Positions 48,550 to 60,300 are shown, numbered from the stretch's first letter. The stretch is 64,000 nucleotides of DNA from Cliona cf. orientalis (GCA_963930775.1 OZ005703.1:6696001-6760000); one strand, 5' to 3'. Numbers and translations: made by a program. Notes: generated from the letters alone by a model not told the origin.

Positions 48550-50011
48550 CTACAGCAAGGGGAAAGAATTACACAAACAGTCACTACAGCTAGGATAGTT
48601 AGAACATACGTCACAACACGAACAACCATGAGCTGAATGTGCATTGAAATCGAAGTGCTTCAACAACAGTGATCTTCTACATACACTTGTGTTCTTACAG
48701 TAGTCAATCATAGCCTGTGTTGTCCTTCGTGAATCCAAATCTGACTTTTTGTAGTATAGAAGAGCACATGCTGACTTTCCGTCACGCCCACCCCGTCCAC
48801 TCTCCTGCACATACATTTCAATGTCGTCGGAGACCCCCCAGTGGACCACTTGCCTCACATCAGGGCAGTCTATCCCCATCCCAAATGCGATTGTACATAT
48901 AATGACTCGTAAGGGAGAGTCCACCTTACAAAAGGACTCCACAACAGTGCGTTTTACACTCTCATCAGTAGCACTCATATACATGTCTACAAGCCTGAAT
49001 CGAGAGAGATTGGGTGCTCCAACAGGCTCTGTAAACTCTTCTTCTAAGTTAGACAGAAAGAACTGATAAAGCATAGCACATTCTTCACACCTCTTACAGA
49101 ATATGATCACTCTTGGCATATTTGCTCGTTTGTGCTTGAGTTTGTCGGCTATGGGAGTGAATACCTCTTCAACAGAACTCTTCTGACGCACCCAATAAGT
49201 TATGTTTGATTTTTCTGGAGACACAGAAACAACCTTTGGCGATAACATACCAAGAATGGCAATAATTTTGTTCCTTGTCATTTTTGTGGCCGTAGCTGTG
49301 AGTGCCATTATGTTAACTGTTGAGGGGATAAGACTACGAACTTGTCCAAGATTGGAAAATTCTCGCCGAAAGTATTCACCCCTGCAACAGATCATGGGAA
49401 TAAAATTATTCTAAGTTATAATACAGATCATTTATTTACCACTTAGTAACACAGTGTGCTTCATCGACAATGAAAGCTTTAAGTTTAGTCTGGTAAATTG
49501 TTGATCTCAGCATTTCTCTCCATTTAAGGTTCACCATGAGCAATTCAGGGCTTATGTAAACTAGTTGATACTCTCCCTTGATAACTCCATCCTGCATGCT
49601 CTTATTACTAGAATCTGCATTTACATAAGCTGTAGCCAATCCTCTAGCAGATAGATTATTGACCTACATATAGTATAAAGTTAAGTAGTATGCCAATGGT
49701 CAGATCTAAATCATTGAATATGTTATTCATCAATCATACAACTACTGTGACTGCCAACTTACTTGATCCCTCATAAGAGCTGTTAATGGTGAAACAACAA
49801 TGGCAATACATCCTTGCTCTCCCAGTAGAATGTCAAAAGCAAAAGGCAATACAGCAAAACACACAGTCTTTCCACTACCGGTAGGCAGACTGATAAAGAC
49901 ATCATTGCCGTTGACAAACGCCACAGTAGCCTCTTCTTGCTGTGGGGTCAACTTCGAATAACCGATACGACAGGCACCTGCCCTGACGGCTTCAGTGGTA
50001 GAGGGCATCAT
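48550..50011 (-). CDS. RecQ-family ATP-dependent DNA helicase carried by the transposon
   Basis: Exons 49763-50011, 49440-49663 and 48550-49381 sum to 435 codons (434 aa). Superfamily-2 motifs in order: LTPQQEEA (Q/motif 0), PTGSGKT (Walker A), VVSPLTALMRDQ (Ia), YISPELL (Ib), DEAH (Walker B), ALTATAT (III), VIIFCKRCEEC (IV), CTIAFGMGIDCPDVRQVVHW (V), YVQESGRGGRDG (VI). A RecQ-type zinc cluster follows: YCKN-CRR-KHF, then C-CCDVC. There is no RQC winged-helix or HRDC domain. ATP-driven 3'-5' unwinding is expected from the family. It lies inside the TIRs, convergent with the DUF6589-like gene, so it is probably a captured host-type helicase that assists transposition. The frame is fully open. 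Confidence 0.9.
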
Positions 50012-50408
50012 CAAGATCTATGTGACAACATAATAATTCTTCATTAGACCGACCGACCGCGCGTGCGCGCGTATACGTCCAGGCCAGCTAGCTCGCGCGG
50101 TGCCCGATACGCGGCGCGCGCGTTACGTAGGATAACGTGACGTAGACAGCATGCTTCAATCTGATTGGCCAGACAAGATCTTGTCTGGCGGATCCAAACG
50201 GGTATAGGCAGTGGGCCAGACCCTCCTCCCCCCGCGTGTTTATCCTGAAAGAACTAAACGCTGCGGAGTGTGAGGGTCTGGCTTGCGAGACTAGCGTGCG
50301 GCTACTATTCGAGGGCGGCTACTATATCTTTGGTGGACCTCCAGGTGCGGCTACTATTCGAGGGCGGCTACTATTCGGGGTGCGGCTTCTATTCGAATAA
50401 ATACGGTA

Positions 50409-52333
50409 TACGCAGCTTCTATAGTTAGACCAAGGTCACATGCAACTTCCTATGTATATAATATTATATAATATGTACTATAGTATACTCAATTATAATG
50501 CATGCCTGTACAGTGTTTTTACCAAAATTAAATTATTCACAAAATTTAATAATACACTGGCCATGTCATATCAGTCTTCTTGCTTGTCGTATGATACTAA
50601 TTGTAGACAGGGGTGTAGCTTAGTTTGACTTACGTACAATAATTAAGTTATCTGGAGGTATATACCTGTTCATTAGTGCAACACATATACCCTGAATAGC
50701 TATAATAATATTATTATGCACGTGTATTAAGTCTTAAAACACTGAAATATTATGACCATTAATTTTAATTAATAATTATTGCTACCCTTGGCAACAGAAG
50801 TCCATCAAGTTGTCAAGCACCCTTATAGGTGCACAGGTTGTTATTTCAATAATTAAAACGGCTAATATAATTCATTATCCTACAATAATTGTACACCTGT
50901 CACTGTATACATGTTTTTACCTCAAAATATCATGTCATCTTATCCATACATGTTTATGATAGTTGTGCTACTTCAGAGGCGGAATCATAGTAATATTATT
51001 ATTATTGTTGGCCCAATATCTAGCAATCATAGTTTTAATAGGCAAATTCCGAGCATAATATGGGGTGTGGGTGATCATAGGGTAGGCCAATCATGGTATA
51101 ATAATTAATGGAGTCATGGGCCCACAAAAATTAAAGTTGCAAGACCTTTAGTGATTGTTATTGGGATGCAATTTGACTATGCATACATCTCTTTAACTAT
51201 TAGATATACACGCACTATAGACTGTTATTGATATTGCACAATGCATACTGACAGTGTGTGGTTCAAGCCTTGCAAGGTACCTAAATTGCTGCAGCTACTA
51301 GCAGCTGTTGACACTTGCCACTAAATTAATAAGCTTACAACTGCTGAGTACCACCCAAACAACTAACTCAGCGTAATAGTATGATAGGATAAAATTACAA
51401 TAATAATATTGTATGCATTGCATGCATGGCACTTACAAAGCTTAGCTATATACATGCACAGTAATGCAGTAGTGTCTTTCTGCAATATAAAGTCATTGCA
51501 GCAATGTTCCAGTACTATTATTATTGGTTGTGATATTGACATCCATGTACATATCATGTAACTAGTACCTCCCCCCACACACAATCACAGTAAAATTGCA
51601 TGATGAAAAAATTCAAATTGGAGTGGCCTTATATTACTATACTATGTGTAAATTATCCTGTGAATGTGGTATAGAAACTACAAATAATCTACTACGGTAT
51701 GCACTGAGTTGTGTGTGACCTCCTTTATTGTGATTAGCTATCAGCGTGTTTCAAACCACTTAACCTGTGATGAGCATGGAATGTATAGAGATAGTCTCTA
51801 TGGGAATTTTATTATCATGAACACTTGACCATGCACTCAGTAGCTGCATAGTTGAAATGGTGTAGGTGGTAAAGGTCGTCAATGTAGTGGGTTCACTTCA
51901 CTGTACAGTACGATGCCGGTGCCTCAGTCGCAGACTAGCCTCGGATCATCGGGAATCTGAGAGTGTCTCTGGACCTCGATAGTGAAAATTTTCAACGCAA
52001 GCTAAGAACTCAACAGCACAGTACAGCTAGACTGGTCCGGCGGCACGCATCGCTGCTTATGGTGCGTGCTATATAATTATAGCGCAGGGCTATCTATATA
52101 TATATCCATGGGATTACGTGGGAATTTTATTATCATTATCAGAGTGGGAATTTTATTATCATTATGGGCTCATGGTCTGTGGAGGCAGCTGTTTGACGAC
52201 CCTTTACCAGAGAATAGGAACAGGTGGGTGGATGACAGATGGACAGACAAAAATCACCAATAATTGCACTAAATGCTTCACCTATGCAAAAAGGTTTAAC
52301 TATACAAACCATGACCAGCCATGATTGACTTAA
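50409..52333. other. Gene-free stretch
   Basis: No open frame with recognisable features and no RNA gene was found. The sequence is AT-rich with scattered short A/T runs. TGGGAATTTTATTATCATTA occurs twice in tandem at about 52119-52165 and a similar string recurs near 51800. Confidence 0.5.
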
Positions 52334-52921
52334 GGTTACGGGTGACAGTTCGCCCACGTACGGGCATTTCCCATAGTGAGTAATGGAGCATACCAAGGCG
52401 AACCGCAAATGAAAACTCTGCGTCAAGTTTCGTGTAGATGGCTTCTCTTTTGACCGTACGGAAGTGTTTATCTTATTACTCAGACATCTGGGCAGGGCTG
52501 GAGTTGGTGTAAATTTGAAGGCCACCTGTCAGAAAGCATCTAGACAGCCGTGTTGACGACCTGGTCCGCCATTACGCTTGGCGTAAATTACCTTCTTTTG
52601 TGTAGCTTTCTCTTTGTGGAGGCTCTATGAACTTGGGAACCAACTCCAGCACTGGAGTAAGTTAAGTACTTCATAAATAAGCTGTAGATAGTAGACTAGA
52701 CTCCTTTGTCTAGGTAAAACTTGACGCAAGAGTTCGTGACAATGGCGGCCATTGCCTGACTTTCACGACGGGAAGGTCGCTTCAATGTTGAGACAGCTGT
52801 CTCTGTCATCGTGTTAGCTATAATTTCGTTTTTATTTCAGCTTCATAGCTGCTTCCCTTGTGGAGATACAAATAGCTTGTTACTCGCGAAAATTTCTAGA
52901 TGCAAACTGTCACCCGTAACC
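52334..52921. mobile_element. 588-bp non-autonomous element with TTAA target duplication
   Basis: Inverted ends GGTTACGGGTGACAGTTYG / CAAACTGTCACCCGTAACC, each flanked by TTAA (52330-52333 and 52922-52925). TTAA targets are used by piggyBac and Kolobok elements. No transposase is present. Between 52926 and 53397 I see no gene. Confidence 0.8.
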
Positions 52922-53397
52922 TTAACTAAGCTACCTGAAACCATGGTATTATGATGCTTCATGTTATATAACTACCTAGTACACAGACATGAAGGTGAAT
53001 GACATTCAGTGAAGTGGTATATAGCAATTCGTAATTTAAGTTGATGAGTGGTATTTACCAGAAACACTGCAAGTATACTTCTGCTAGTTCACAGGCTATA
53101 CAGCTACTAATGATACATGTATATATACATGTATATGCATACTGACTTTCATGATTGACATCGTGTATAAGACATTGTGCTCAGCAAAGCGTATTGCTCT
53201 ATTATCATGATTTTATGCAGTTGATTCAATAACTGATATTACTCTCTGGTCACTTTAATTAAATTATAGCTACCTACGCATTGCACGCCACATATTGCTA
53301 TACCTTCATTGTATAATAATAATCATAATGATGATAGATGCAGAGGTAGTCAATATTACATACCTGTTAGTATGTGTGGCTATAATATTATACTCGG

Positions 53398-56300
53398 TCA
53401 GTTTTGAGTTGATGTACCTGTAGTTTCATTTAGTGACTGTGGTGATGTCTCACTAGTCAAACGAGGAGATTGAGTGTCCTGTACCATAATATTCTCATCT
53501 GTGAGGAGGGCTGTATCAGTATCGCTTGCATCCAACTCTTTGCCTCTGAACACTGCACCGTCTCTTGCCTCTGATCTGTCACTATTGAGGAGTCCACCTT
53601 CACTGGCTTGCTCTTTCTCTTCATCTGTGATGAGGGCTGTATCATCACTGCTTGCTTCCCCCCACTTTTCATCTGCTGTATTTTTGCTGCTAGTCTCCTC
53701 CCACTTTTGCAGATATCCGGCTACTATAGCTTCAACATCAGCTGCATGCTGAGGAAGCACCATCTTTGCCATATTTTCAGTAGTCTGAAATTTCTCTCTG
53801 TTTCCTTCACAGTAGCAGGTCTGCAATAATAACCACGAAATAGATCAACACAATTATTACATTAATTTCATGGATGCTATATTTCTTCTACATGTAAACA
53901 TTTGGCACAAATAGATGTTTATGCTTGAACTTTGCCGGTTTTTGAGACAAATATTCCACACTCTACTTGCACACACATTCTGCTGAAAATTAGAACTATT
54001 TTCCATAATGCAGTAAAAGGGTGTTGCAAAAATAGAAGTGCCTAATTGTAAGAAGAAATATGGGATACAAGTTGAGCAGGCTCTCTATACTTCTACTAAC
54101 AGATCTTACATCAAGAAGTTCCTTGAATATCTCCAAATTTGGTACAAGGTTATAGTCCTTCATTGCCATGAGAAAAAAGAAGGCTCTCTCATAATACTGA
54201 CTCAGCTTACAACTTCTGATGAACTTATTCACGAGATTGACATCTGGTTGTATCCTAGGATAATCTTGAACTATCTTTCGCCAAAAAGGAAAGGCTACGT
54301 TGGTGATGTTCTTGCGATCCTTCGAGGCCAGAAGATTGTTGATGATTAGGTGGTACGTGGAGAGAATTGGTTGAGTGCCTTCCGCTTGCATGTCGTCGAA
54401 GGTGGTGATGAGTGCTCCAAGATCACCCAGCCTGGAAACAGCCCTTAGAACAAGATTCCAGCCTTCGTGTGATTTCAACATATCTCGATCTCTCATCATC
54501 TATATATGATTGAGTATAGGGGCATTAATGAGTGATTAACATGATAATTTGAGCCTCAGAGAGAGGGGGGGTACTCACATTCTTGATCAGTCTAACACTA
54601 TCCACAGCTCCCTTCTTTCCATGATAATACTCCAAACCAAGCAGCTGGTCATACTCCTTCAGGCTGAGCTCAATCTCATAGCCATGTGTGTGTAGCCTCA
54701 CCAGTTCTATTACCTATGGAGGAACAAGTAGCTAGCTAACATTACCTAGTACACACAATCATATTACAATAACACTATTTTATCCTAGCAATGTTTCCAA
54801 GCCCTTCAAGGCTAGCAAAAGGGGTGCAACATATTGAAATGATGGAAATGACTGGGGACAAGGTTAAATCCTACAGAGTGAAATTAAAGTATATTTTAAA
54901 CTGGAGATGAGGCTCAGTTTTCCCATAGAAACTAACTCTGATGGCTTGGCGAGGTAGGAGAGGTCCACAGTGCTGAGTCCAGCTGGTGAAGGAGCTGGGG
55001 AGATACTCCACTCCACTTGTACCGAGAGAAGCCATCAGTACTTGATCAGCCATCACCATGGCTACATCACTGAAGCAGCTCAAGAGCAAGAGAGCCTGTT
55101 CAATACAAAAATTTAGTGATAATACTATTATTGCTACCTGGAGTTACTGATAATCACCTCATAGGTATGCCTATCCGGAACAAGCGCATTATCTTTGAGA
55201 ATCTTGAAAAAGTTTTGCCCCATGAACACTTGTAGTCTTCCCTCGATTCCTTTTCTTTCCTTTAGCTCTTCTTCCAGTGACAAATTACTAAGAGAAGTGG
55301 ATTTTAAAACCTCCTTGAACTTTCTCAGTTTCTTAGTTTCCCTCCTAGACAGTCTTTGATGCTTCAGCACTAGAGCTTGAAGGTGAAGACCAGCGTTGAT
55401 GACTCTCACCTGATACGAGTAGCTATCTGGCGAATCCAACAGTTTCTGAAACTGATAAAATTATTGGTAGAAAATTTCTCATGATGAAAATTTCCAGCTA
55501 TTCGTTCAACATACGTCCAAGTCATAAGCCAATTTGGAGTACTCCTGATGGATCATGGCTCCAGTTTCGTAATCTTCTGTTCGCTTAGCACCCTCGAGAA
55601 GTAGAGCAACAGACTTGACAGTCAGAGAGGAAGCAATGTCTGATCTACACAGCAGAAAAATGTGATATTAGATCCGAATTATTATTATGATCCTACTTTT
55701 CAGAATCTGATAGCTTTGCAAGGATCTCTAGTGCCGACTTGTGTTCATCAGCCAATGCTAAAGCATGAATCAAGGCTACTTGAACAGGCAAGGGAGAATT
55801 GCCTACATCACCACCATAATTCTGGATAAAAATTGTGATATTTAATAGTACAAATTATCATACAGCGAGAAAATTTGGCAGGAGAATAAATTTTTGGTGG
55901 TGTGGCAATTTCAATTAAAATCAGCAATAATTACGTGGTACATACCCAACCACCTAATTTTAATCCCCATCAATATTTGTGACCATCATGAGCTAAGATA
56001 GAGTGTTTGATAGTACATGTACATAGGTAAGTCTCATACTGTGTCTATGAGTTTCCATATTCTGTCGAATCGTTTCATGGAGCCAAGAATCTCCAACTCC
56101 ACTGCCTGTAGCTGTGGAGAGCCGTGTGTGGCAGAGTCGTCCAAGCAGTGACAGAGGGAACAGGCGTCCTCAGAGTGACCTCGTGAATGAAAAGACTGCG
56201 CCGCCTCTGCCAAGAACTCTACATTCTCCTGGACAGTAAAGTACATGCATATCACCTAATAATAATCATTGCTTGACAACATTCACCAATCCCAGCTACC

Positions 56301-57234
56301 TCAGTATTACAGAAATATTCAGTGAATTATCATTGTGGTAGTTAGCTACCTTTAGTTCTGTGTCGCACGTTTGAATGAACTCCACTGCTTCAGCTTCCAT
56401 TCCATCACCAAGCAGTGCAATGATATAGTGCTTAGCACATCTATAATATGGGAAATCAAGAATCAAGGATGTTACATTAGATACGAATGGATGAATGAAT
56501 GTGAGGGCATCAATCGCTATAAGCCTGAACTATCACAAATAGCTAATATACATGTGCACACGGCATAAATGCAAATATTATATGAGTATTTCAATCATTA
56601 ATTTTACTTTGCATTCATAATCCATCCCTGTCTGTCCATATCCTCCCTCACAGCTCTGGCTGCCTCCCCACTGCTGAGCTTATCACACATGGACATCACC
56701 ACCGCGTAGACGCTAGAGGGATCTTCCATCTTTCCAGACATCTTCATATCCTCCCATAGGCTGATTGCTTCAGAATATTTCCCCTGGCTGTAATATTTAC
56801 AAAATAGATGAGCAGAGATAGAAGGTACTGAGGCGAGGGAAAGTTAGCCCAACTAACGATTGCTGAACGTATGTACATACCTTACAAGTTGATGAAGAGT
56901 AAAATGTTGATCATTAACACCGCAGCCAAGAGCACCTATCAAAAGATGAGTTGGGATAGATCATCACTGTCGTTATATATTAAAGCCAACTATAATTGGC
57001 CCAGACCCACCTTGAGTCAAATAGCATCGCATGTGAGGGAGGCAGCAAGAGCGTTTCAGGTGGAATCGTGATTTGACCACTGCGGACTGTCGACACTGTA
57101 TATGACCAAAAAATCTCATGATAACAGGAAATTCCCTAAGATATTCGTAAACTTACTATATGACTGAGAGATGTGGTCGGTGTGAATGATGAGAGGCCTC
57201 TACACAGGATCTGAGAAGCTAGCCTGAGAGACAT
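53398..57234 (-). CDS. Gene K: mitochondrial PPR/TPR-like helical-repeat protein
   Basis: Thirteen exons: 57157-57234, 57011-57095, 56881-56935, 56608-56787, 56350-56440, 56040-56228, 55697-55821, 55515-55644, 55158-55445, 54937-55095, 54579-54713, 54110-54499 and 53398-53820. They sum to 776 codons (775 aa). The N-terminus (MSLRLASQILCRGLSSF, then a second basic stretch) is a good mitochondrial presequence: Arg, Ser and Leu rich with no acids. The body is helical with pentatricopeptide-like units (SEAINLWEDMKMSG, VPDRHTYEVI, GTQPILSTYHLIINNLLAS, NLVPNLEIFKELL). The last exon is acidic and probably disordered, with DTALLTDEE/DTDTALLTDEN repeats. A role in mitochondrial RNA or mitoribosome biology is typical of the family. 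I cannot tell which animal PTCD-type protein it matches. It is divergent from gene L (641 bp between starts). Confidence 0.78.
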
Positions 57235-57430
57235 CTCTCCAGTAAGTGACCACGTTATGATGACGACCTCTTACCAGTTGTAAAGGTTGACACGATCGCT
57301 CGGTGGTATACGGTACGGTGGGAGGGGCTGGAATCCACTTGGGAGGCGTGTCTTAGATTAGGGAGTGACTCTCCTTCTATGGCCAATCCGCAGATCTATC
57401 ATTTTTGCTCGTGCCTCATCCACTATGTAT

Positions 57431-57524
57431 TAGTCTCGAAACCAGACCGCTCCCACCGCAGCGTTCAGTTCTTCCAGGATGAAGAACTGAACGCTGCGGT
57501 GGGAGCGGTCTGGTTTCGAGACTA
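57431..57524. mobile_element. 94-bp palindromic mini-transposon with 9-bp target duplication
   Basis: Two perfectly complementary 44-nt arms around a 6-nt loop (CAGGAT). The ends are TAGTCTCG and CGAGACTA, flanked by ACTATGTAT on both sides (57422-57430 and 57525-57533). The arm resembles the tip of the 6.3-kb element's TIR: TAGTCTCGAAACCAGACC against TAGTCTCGCAAGCCAGACC, then CCGCAGCGTT and CAGGAT. It sits between the divergent promoters of K and L. Confidence 0.92.
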
Positions 57525-57875
57525 ACTATGTATATCTATATTATAGCTAATTCAAGTACAGCAGCTGTCGCTTCATCAGCCGCACGCAGCATAGATCTAT
57601 GCATACAGTGAGTTTGTTGACTTGAAGGTACCGTGAAAGTGAGTCTAACAGAGTACTATGAAAGCAACTCACGATTTGATACACACTTAGTCTATTAAGT
57701 TAAGAATCAATAACATAAACAATGTTATACAAGCTTCACATGAAAGCAACACCCTTTTTATGATAACATTGAGCCAGCAATGGTGTGGCACGGTCCATTA
57801 GTGAATCACATGATATGATTACATTATTACCAGGCACGATTCGATGACAATCCGAGACAAGACTAGTGCAGAGCT

Positions 57876-59815
57876 ATGGCCACACTGAGGGTGATCACAG
57901 TGGTGATACTTCTTGGCATAGTATGGAAGCTAACAGCAGGGCAAGTGCCAGGTATGAATGGCCACATTATTAATTCATTAATAGCTGCTGGAAAAAGTAA
58001 TTTGATTGCAAATTGGACGTAGAATTTATTACAAGCTGAGTAATTATTCCATGAGAGAAAATTTAATTTTGATCAATTGTATAGGGGTCTATCTCCGTCT
58101 GAAGGGTACAAGATACACCAATAATAGTGAGATTCCCATCTTTGAGATTGGGAATGTCGATCCTCTAGTGGGATCTGATGTTAATGAAGCACTCCAATGT
58201 GTCACTAACAAGATGCCATGTTGCAGAATGGACAGAATTGGACACTGGTATTTTCCCAACGAGACGAATGTCACAATAGAGGGTGCTGTACCACCGCCTT
58301 TGAGTTTCTATAGAAATAGAGGAAACGATGGAACTGTCAACTTGAATCGTGTCCATGAAAATGTCACAGATCCAACCGGACAATTCTGCTGTGTGGTACC
58401 TGACAACAATGACACCAACCAAACACTCTGTGTTAACATTGTGCTCAACAAGTTGGCATCCAGTAAGTCATAAGCAAAATATATTCCTAGGTAGCTATGT
58501 ATTAAAATTTATTGTACTGAGCATAATTAGTATTATTCTGATAATATACACACATTAATATATTTACTGTAACAGCTACGTATACCTTGCTGAACCCTGG
58601 GACTAACATTATTGGTGGAAGCATTGCTGGAGCTGTGGCAGTGAGTATTATCATCACAATACCAGCAACAATCATAATATTTATTCTTGTGCTACGCTAT
58701 TGTAGGAAAAAAAGGTAAGAATATAGCAGCTATACCATTCACATACCAATAGCATAGGTGTAGGAAGATGATTTGGTAAACGGGTGCTCTGATGCCTATG
58801 ACTGTACACTAAATCGATAATATAAAACAATTCAGAGCAAAGTGTGACTTTGTGTGTGTTCTATATATTAGTTAGACACTGTTTAGGAGGTTTCTACGTG
58901 ATTTAGAAGACCGAAGGGCTCTATGTAGAATCCCGAGCGCAGCGAGGGTTCTACAGAGTCCTGAGGTCTTCTAAATCACGTGGAAACCTCCTAAACAGTG
59001 TCTAACAAGTTTAGATTATAATAGTAAAACACTATAATAGCCCAAGGATACAAAATTGTAGGGGTTCTATCAAAATATTGTAGGGGTTCTATCAGACTTG
59101 TAGGGGTACTATCACATATAGATAGCTACCTGCTAATGACCAATCAGATTGCGGTATTTGTTACAACTATGATCTAAACTCAGAAATTTCATGGGTGCAC
59201 CCATGCATGCTTCCTGTACGCCAGTGAATAGCTAGATATAGGCTAAGCTATCACTCTGCTGTAATTATAATATACCCTTTCTCTTCTCTCTCTCACAGAT
59301 TTCCAAATGAGCACAAGTATCCTCCTTCAGCAGCTCGTTACACATATCGGAGGAACGCTGGGAAACAGCAGTCAGACTCTAATATTGGAAACCAGTGTGA
59401 TGATGCAAAAAGCCCTCGAGAATGTATGTATGCCAGTGTTCATCGAGCAGTTGGCAAGAAGTGCGATTTTGATGCTCAATCAAGGACAAGTACCAGATAT
59501 CAGAATCAGACACAAACTGAACAGGTCACTGTAGAAGAAGAGGTATATGATGATACTATTAATTCAGGGACTGGTACCAAGTATCAGAACCAGACAAGAA
59601 CCAAAGCAGTCATAGAAGAAGAGGTATATGATGACACTATCAATTCAGGGACTGGTACCAAGTATCAGAACCAGACAAGAACCAAAGCAGTCATAGAAGA
59701 GGAATGTTACGATGATATCGTTAAGGCAGGGGCTGGTACCAGATATCAGAATCAGATACGTCAAACTGAAGGGGTCACAGCGGAGGGATATCGTATTGTG
59801 GCTCATCAGTATTAA
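57876..59815 (+). CDS. Gene L: single-pass receptor with Cys-rich Ig-like module and YQNQ/YDD repeat tail
   Basis: Exons 57876-57951, 58085-58462, 58576-58714 and 59299-59815 sum to 370 codons (369 aa). It has a signal peptide (MATLRVITVVILLGIVWKLT). The extracellular module has the pattern VYLRLK, LQCVTNK-PCC, GHWYFPN, FYRNRGN-GTVNLNR, PTGQFCCVVPD, and several N-glycosylation sites. I read this as Ig-like, but it could be a separate Cys-rich fold. A transmembrane helix (about AVSIIITIPATIIIFILVL) follows. The tail has 27-residue tandem repeats with KYQNQTRT and EEEVYDDT. YxNx is the classic Grb2-SH2 docking pattern, so phospho-Tyr signalling is plausible. The ectodomain module is shared with gene M directly downstream, so the two are tandem paralogues. 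Confidence 0.82.
58871..59006. mobile_element. 136-bp hairpin element in a gene L intron
   Basis: Arms of about 41 nt begin GTTAGACACTGTTTAGGAGG and pair with the inverse complement at the other end. Between them is CCCGAGCGCAGCGAGGGTTCTA-like sequence, itself a hairpin. A related GTAGAACC/CGCTTCGCTCGGG piece occurs near 10105-10170 in gene C. No clear target duplication. Confidence 0.65.
59048..59116. repeat. Three tandem 22-bp units in a gene L intron
   Basis: TTGTAGGGGTTCTATCA occurs twice and CTTGTAGGGGTACTATCA once, spaced about 22 bp apart, directly after the hairpin element. Confidence 0.75.
59487..59780 (+). repeat. Coding 81-bp tandem repeat of the gene L tail
   Basis: About three and a half units. 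The two central units (from about 59568 and 59649) are nearly identical in DNA, so duplication is recent. Each unit brings one YQNQ and one YDD site. Unit number sets the number of candidate docking tyrosines. Confidence 0.9.
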
Positions 59816-60300
59816 TGCAGCTAAAAAGACATCCACCAGCCAGTTGTACATGTCAAATGAATAAGATTTTGCTAACATTAATTGTCTGTGTGATATTAAC
59901 ATATATTAGCTATAGCTAGCTACCTGGCCATGGGTCAGATTTATATTATATATTGTTCCAATTTACAAATCACATGATGTTCATTTAAGTTGAGTGTCCC
60001 CAAATAAAAGAAACCGAAGAAAAACTGAAACAGGTGCTCTAGCTAGGTGTTTGTTATTGCATAGGAGAAAATTTCTGAATCAGTGTGGGTGGGCTATTTC
60101 ATGGATCATGTAGCTATTATGGTTGATTCTGACTTGCCTTCTTATATAAATCAGCTAGACTTGGAAGCTAAGAACTGGGCCGCTTATAATAAATGAAGCT
60201 AGTAGAGCCTGGTATTCAATGGTGAGGCTTCTAGATAACTATTATAATGTCCGTTGCGCAATCACGTGATGTTTCCAAATTTTAGCTCAATAATTTCAAC

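Larger units (their letters stand above)
43977..50293. mobile_element. 6317-bp DNA transposon: 104-bp TIRs, 9-bp target duplication, DUF6589-like and RecQ genes
   Basis: The termini are inverted repeats 43977-44080 and 50190-50293, beginning TAGTCTCGCAAGCCAGACCC and identical over 104 bp by eye. Both sides are flanked by GCGTGCGGC (43968-43976 and 50294-50302), a perfect 9-bp target duplication. The interior has two convergent intron-bearing genes: a DUF6589-like protein (44290-48424, plus) and a RecQ-family helicase (48550-50011, minus), 125 bp between stops. Identical long TIRs suggest recent insertion. A 9-bp duplication is typical of Mutator-like elements, but I see no MULE transposase signature; the superfamily is open. 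Confidence 0.93.
43655..50408. mobile_element. Older inverted-repeat element interrupted by the 6.3-kb transposon
   Basis: The outer ends are inverse copies of TACCGTATTTATTCGAATAG followed by WAGCCGC. Left part 43655-43976, right part 50294-50408. Without the inner element and its duplicated 9 bp, the outer element would be about 428 bp. It contains repeated GCGGCTACTATTCGAGGGCG units. No gene of its own is visible. The flanks suggest TA or TATA as target, but this is ambiguous. Confidence 0.7.

Noticed and set aside
48550..50011. Host RecQ gene merely located near a transposon
   Set aside because: It lies wholly between the identical TIRs with one 9-bp duplication outside, so it moves with the element. 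It also lacks RQC and HRDC domains.
43977..50293. Helitron, because of the helicase gene
   Set aside because: The helicase is RecQ-type rather than Pif1/Rep-type, and the element has TIRs and a target duplication, which Helitrons lack.
59048..59116. CRISPR-like array
   Set aside because: Only three units, with spacers of a few bases, in a eukaryotic intron. It is a short tandem repeat.
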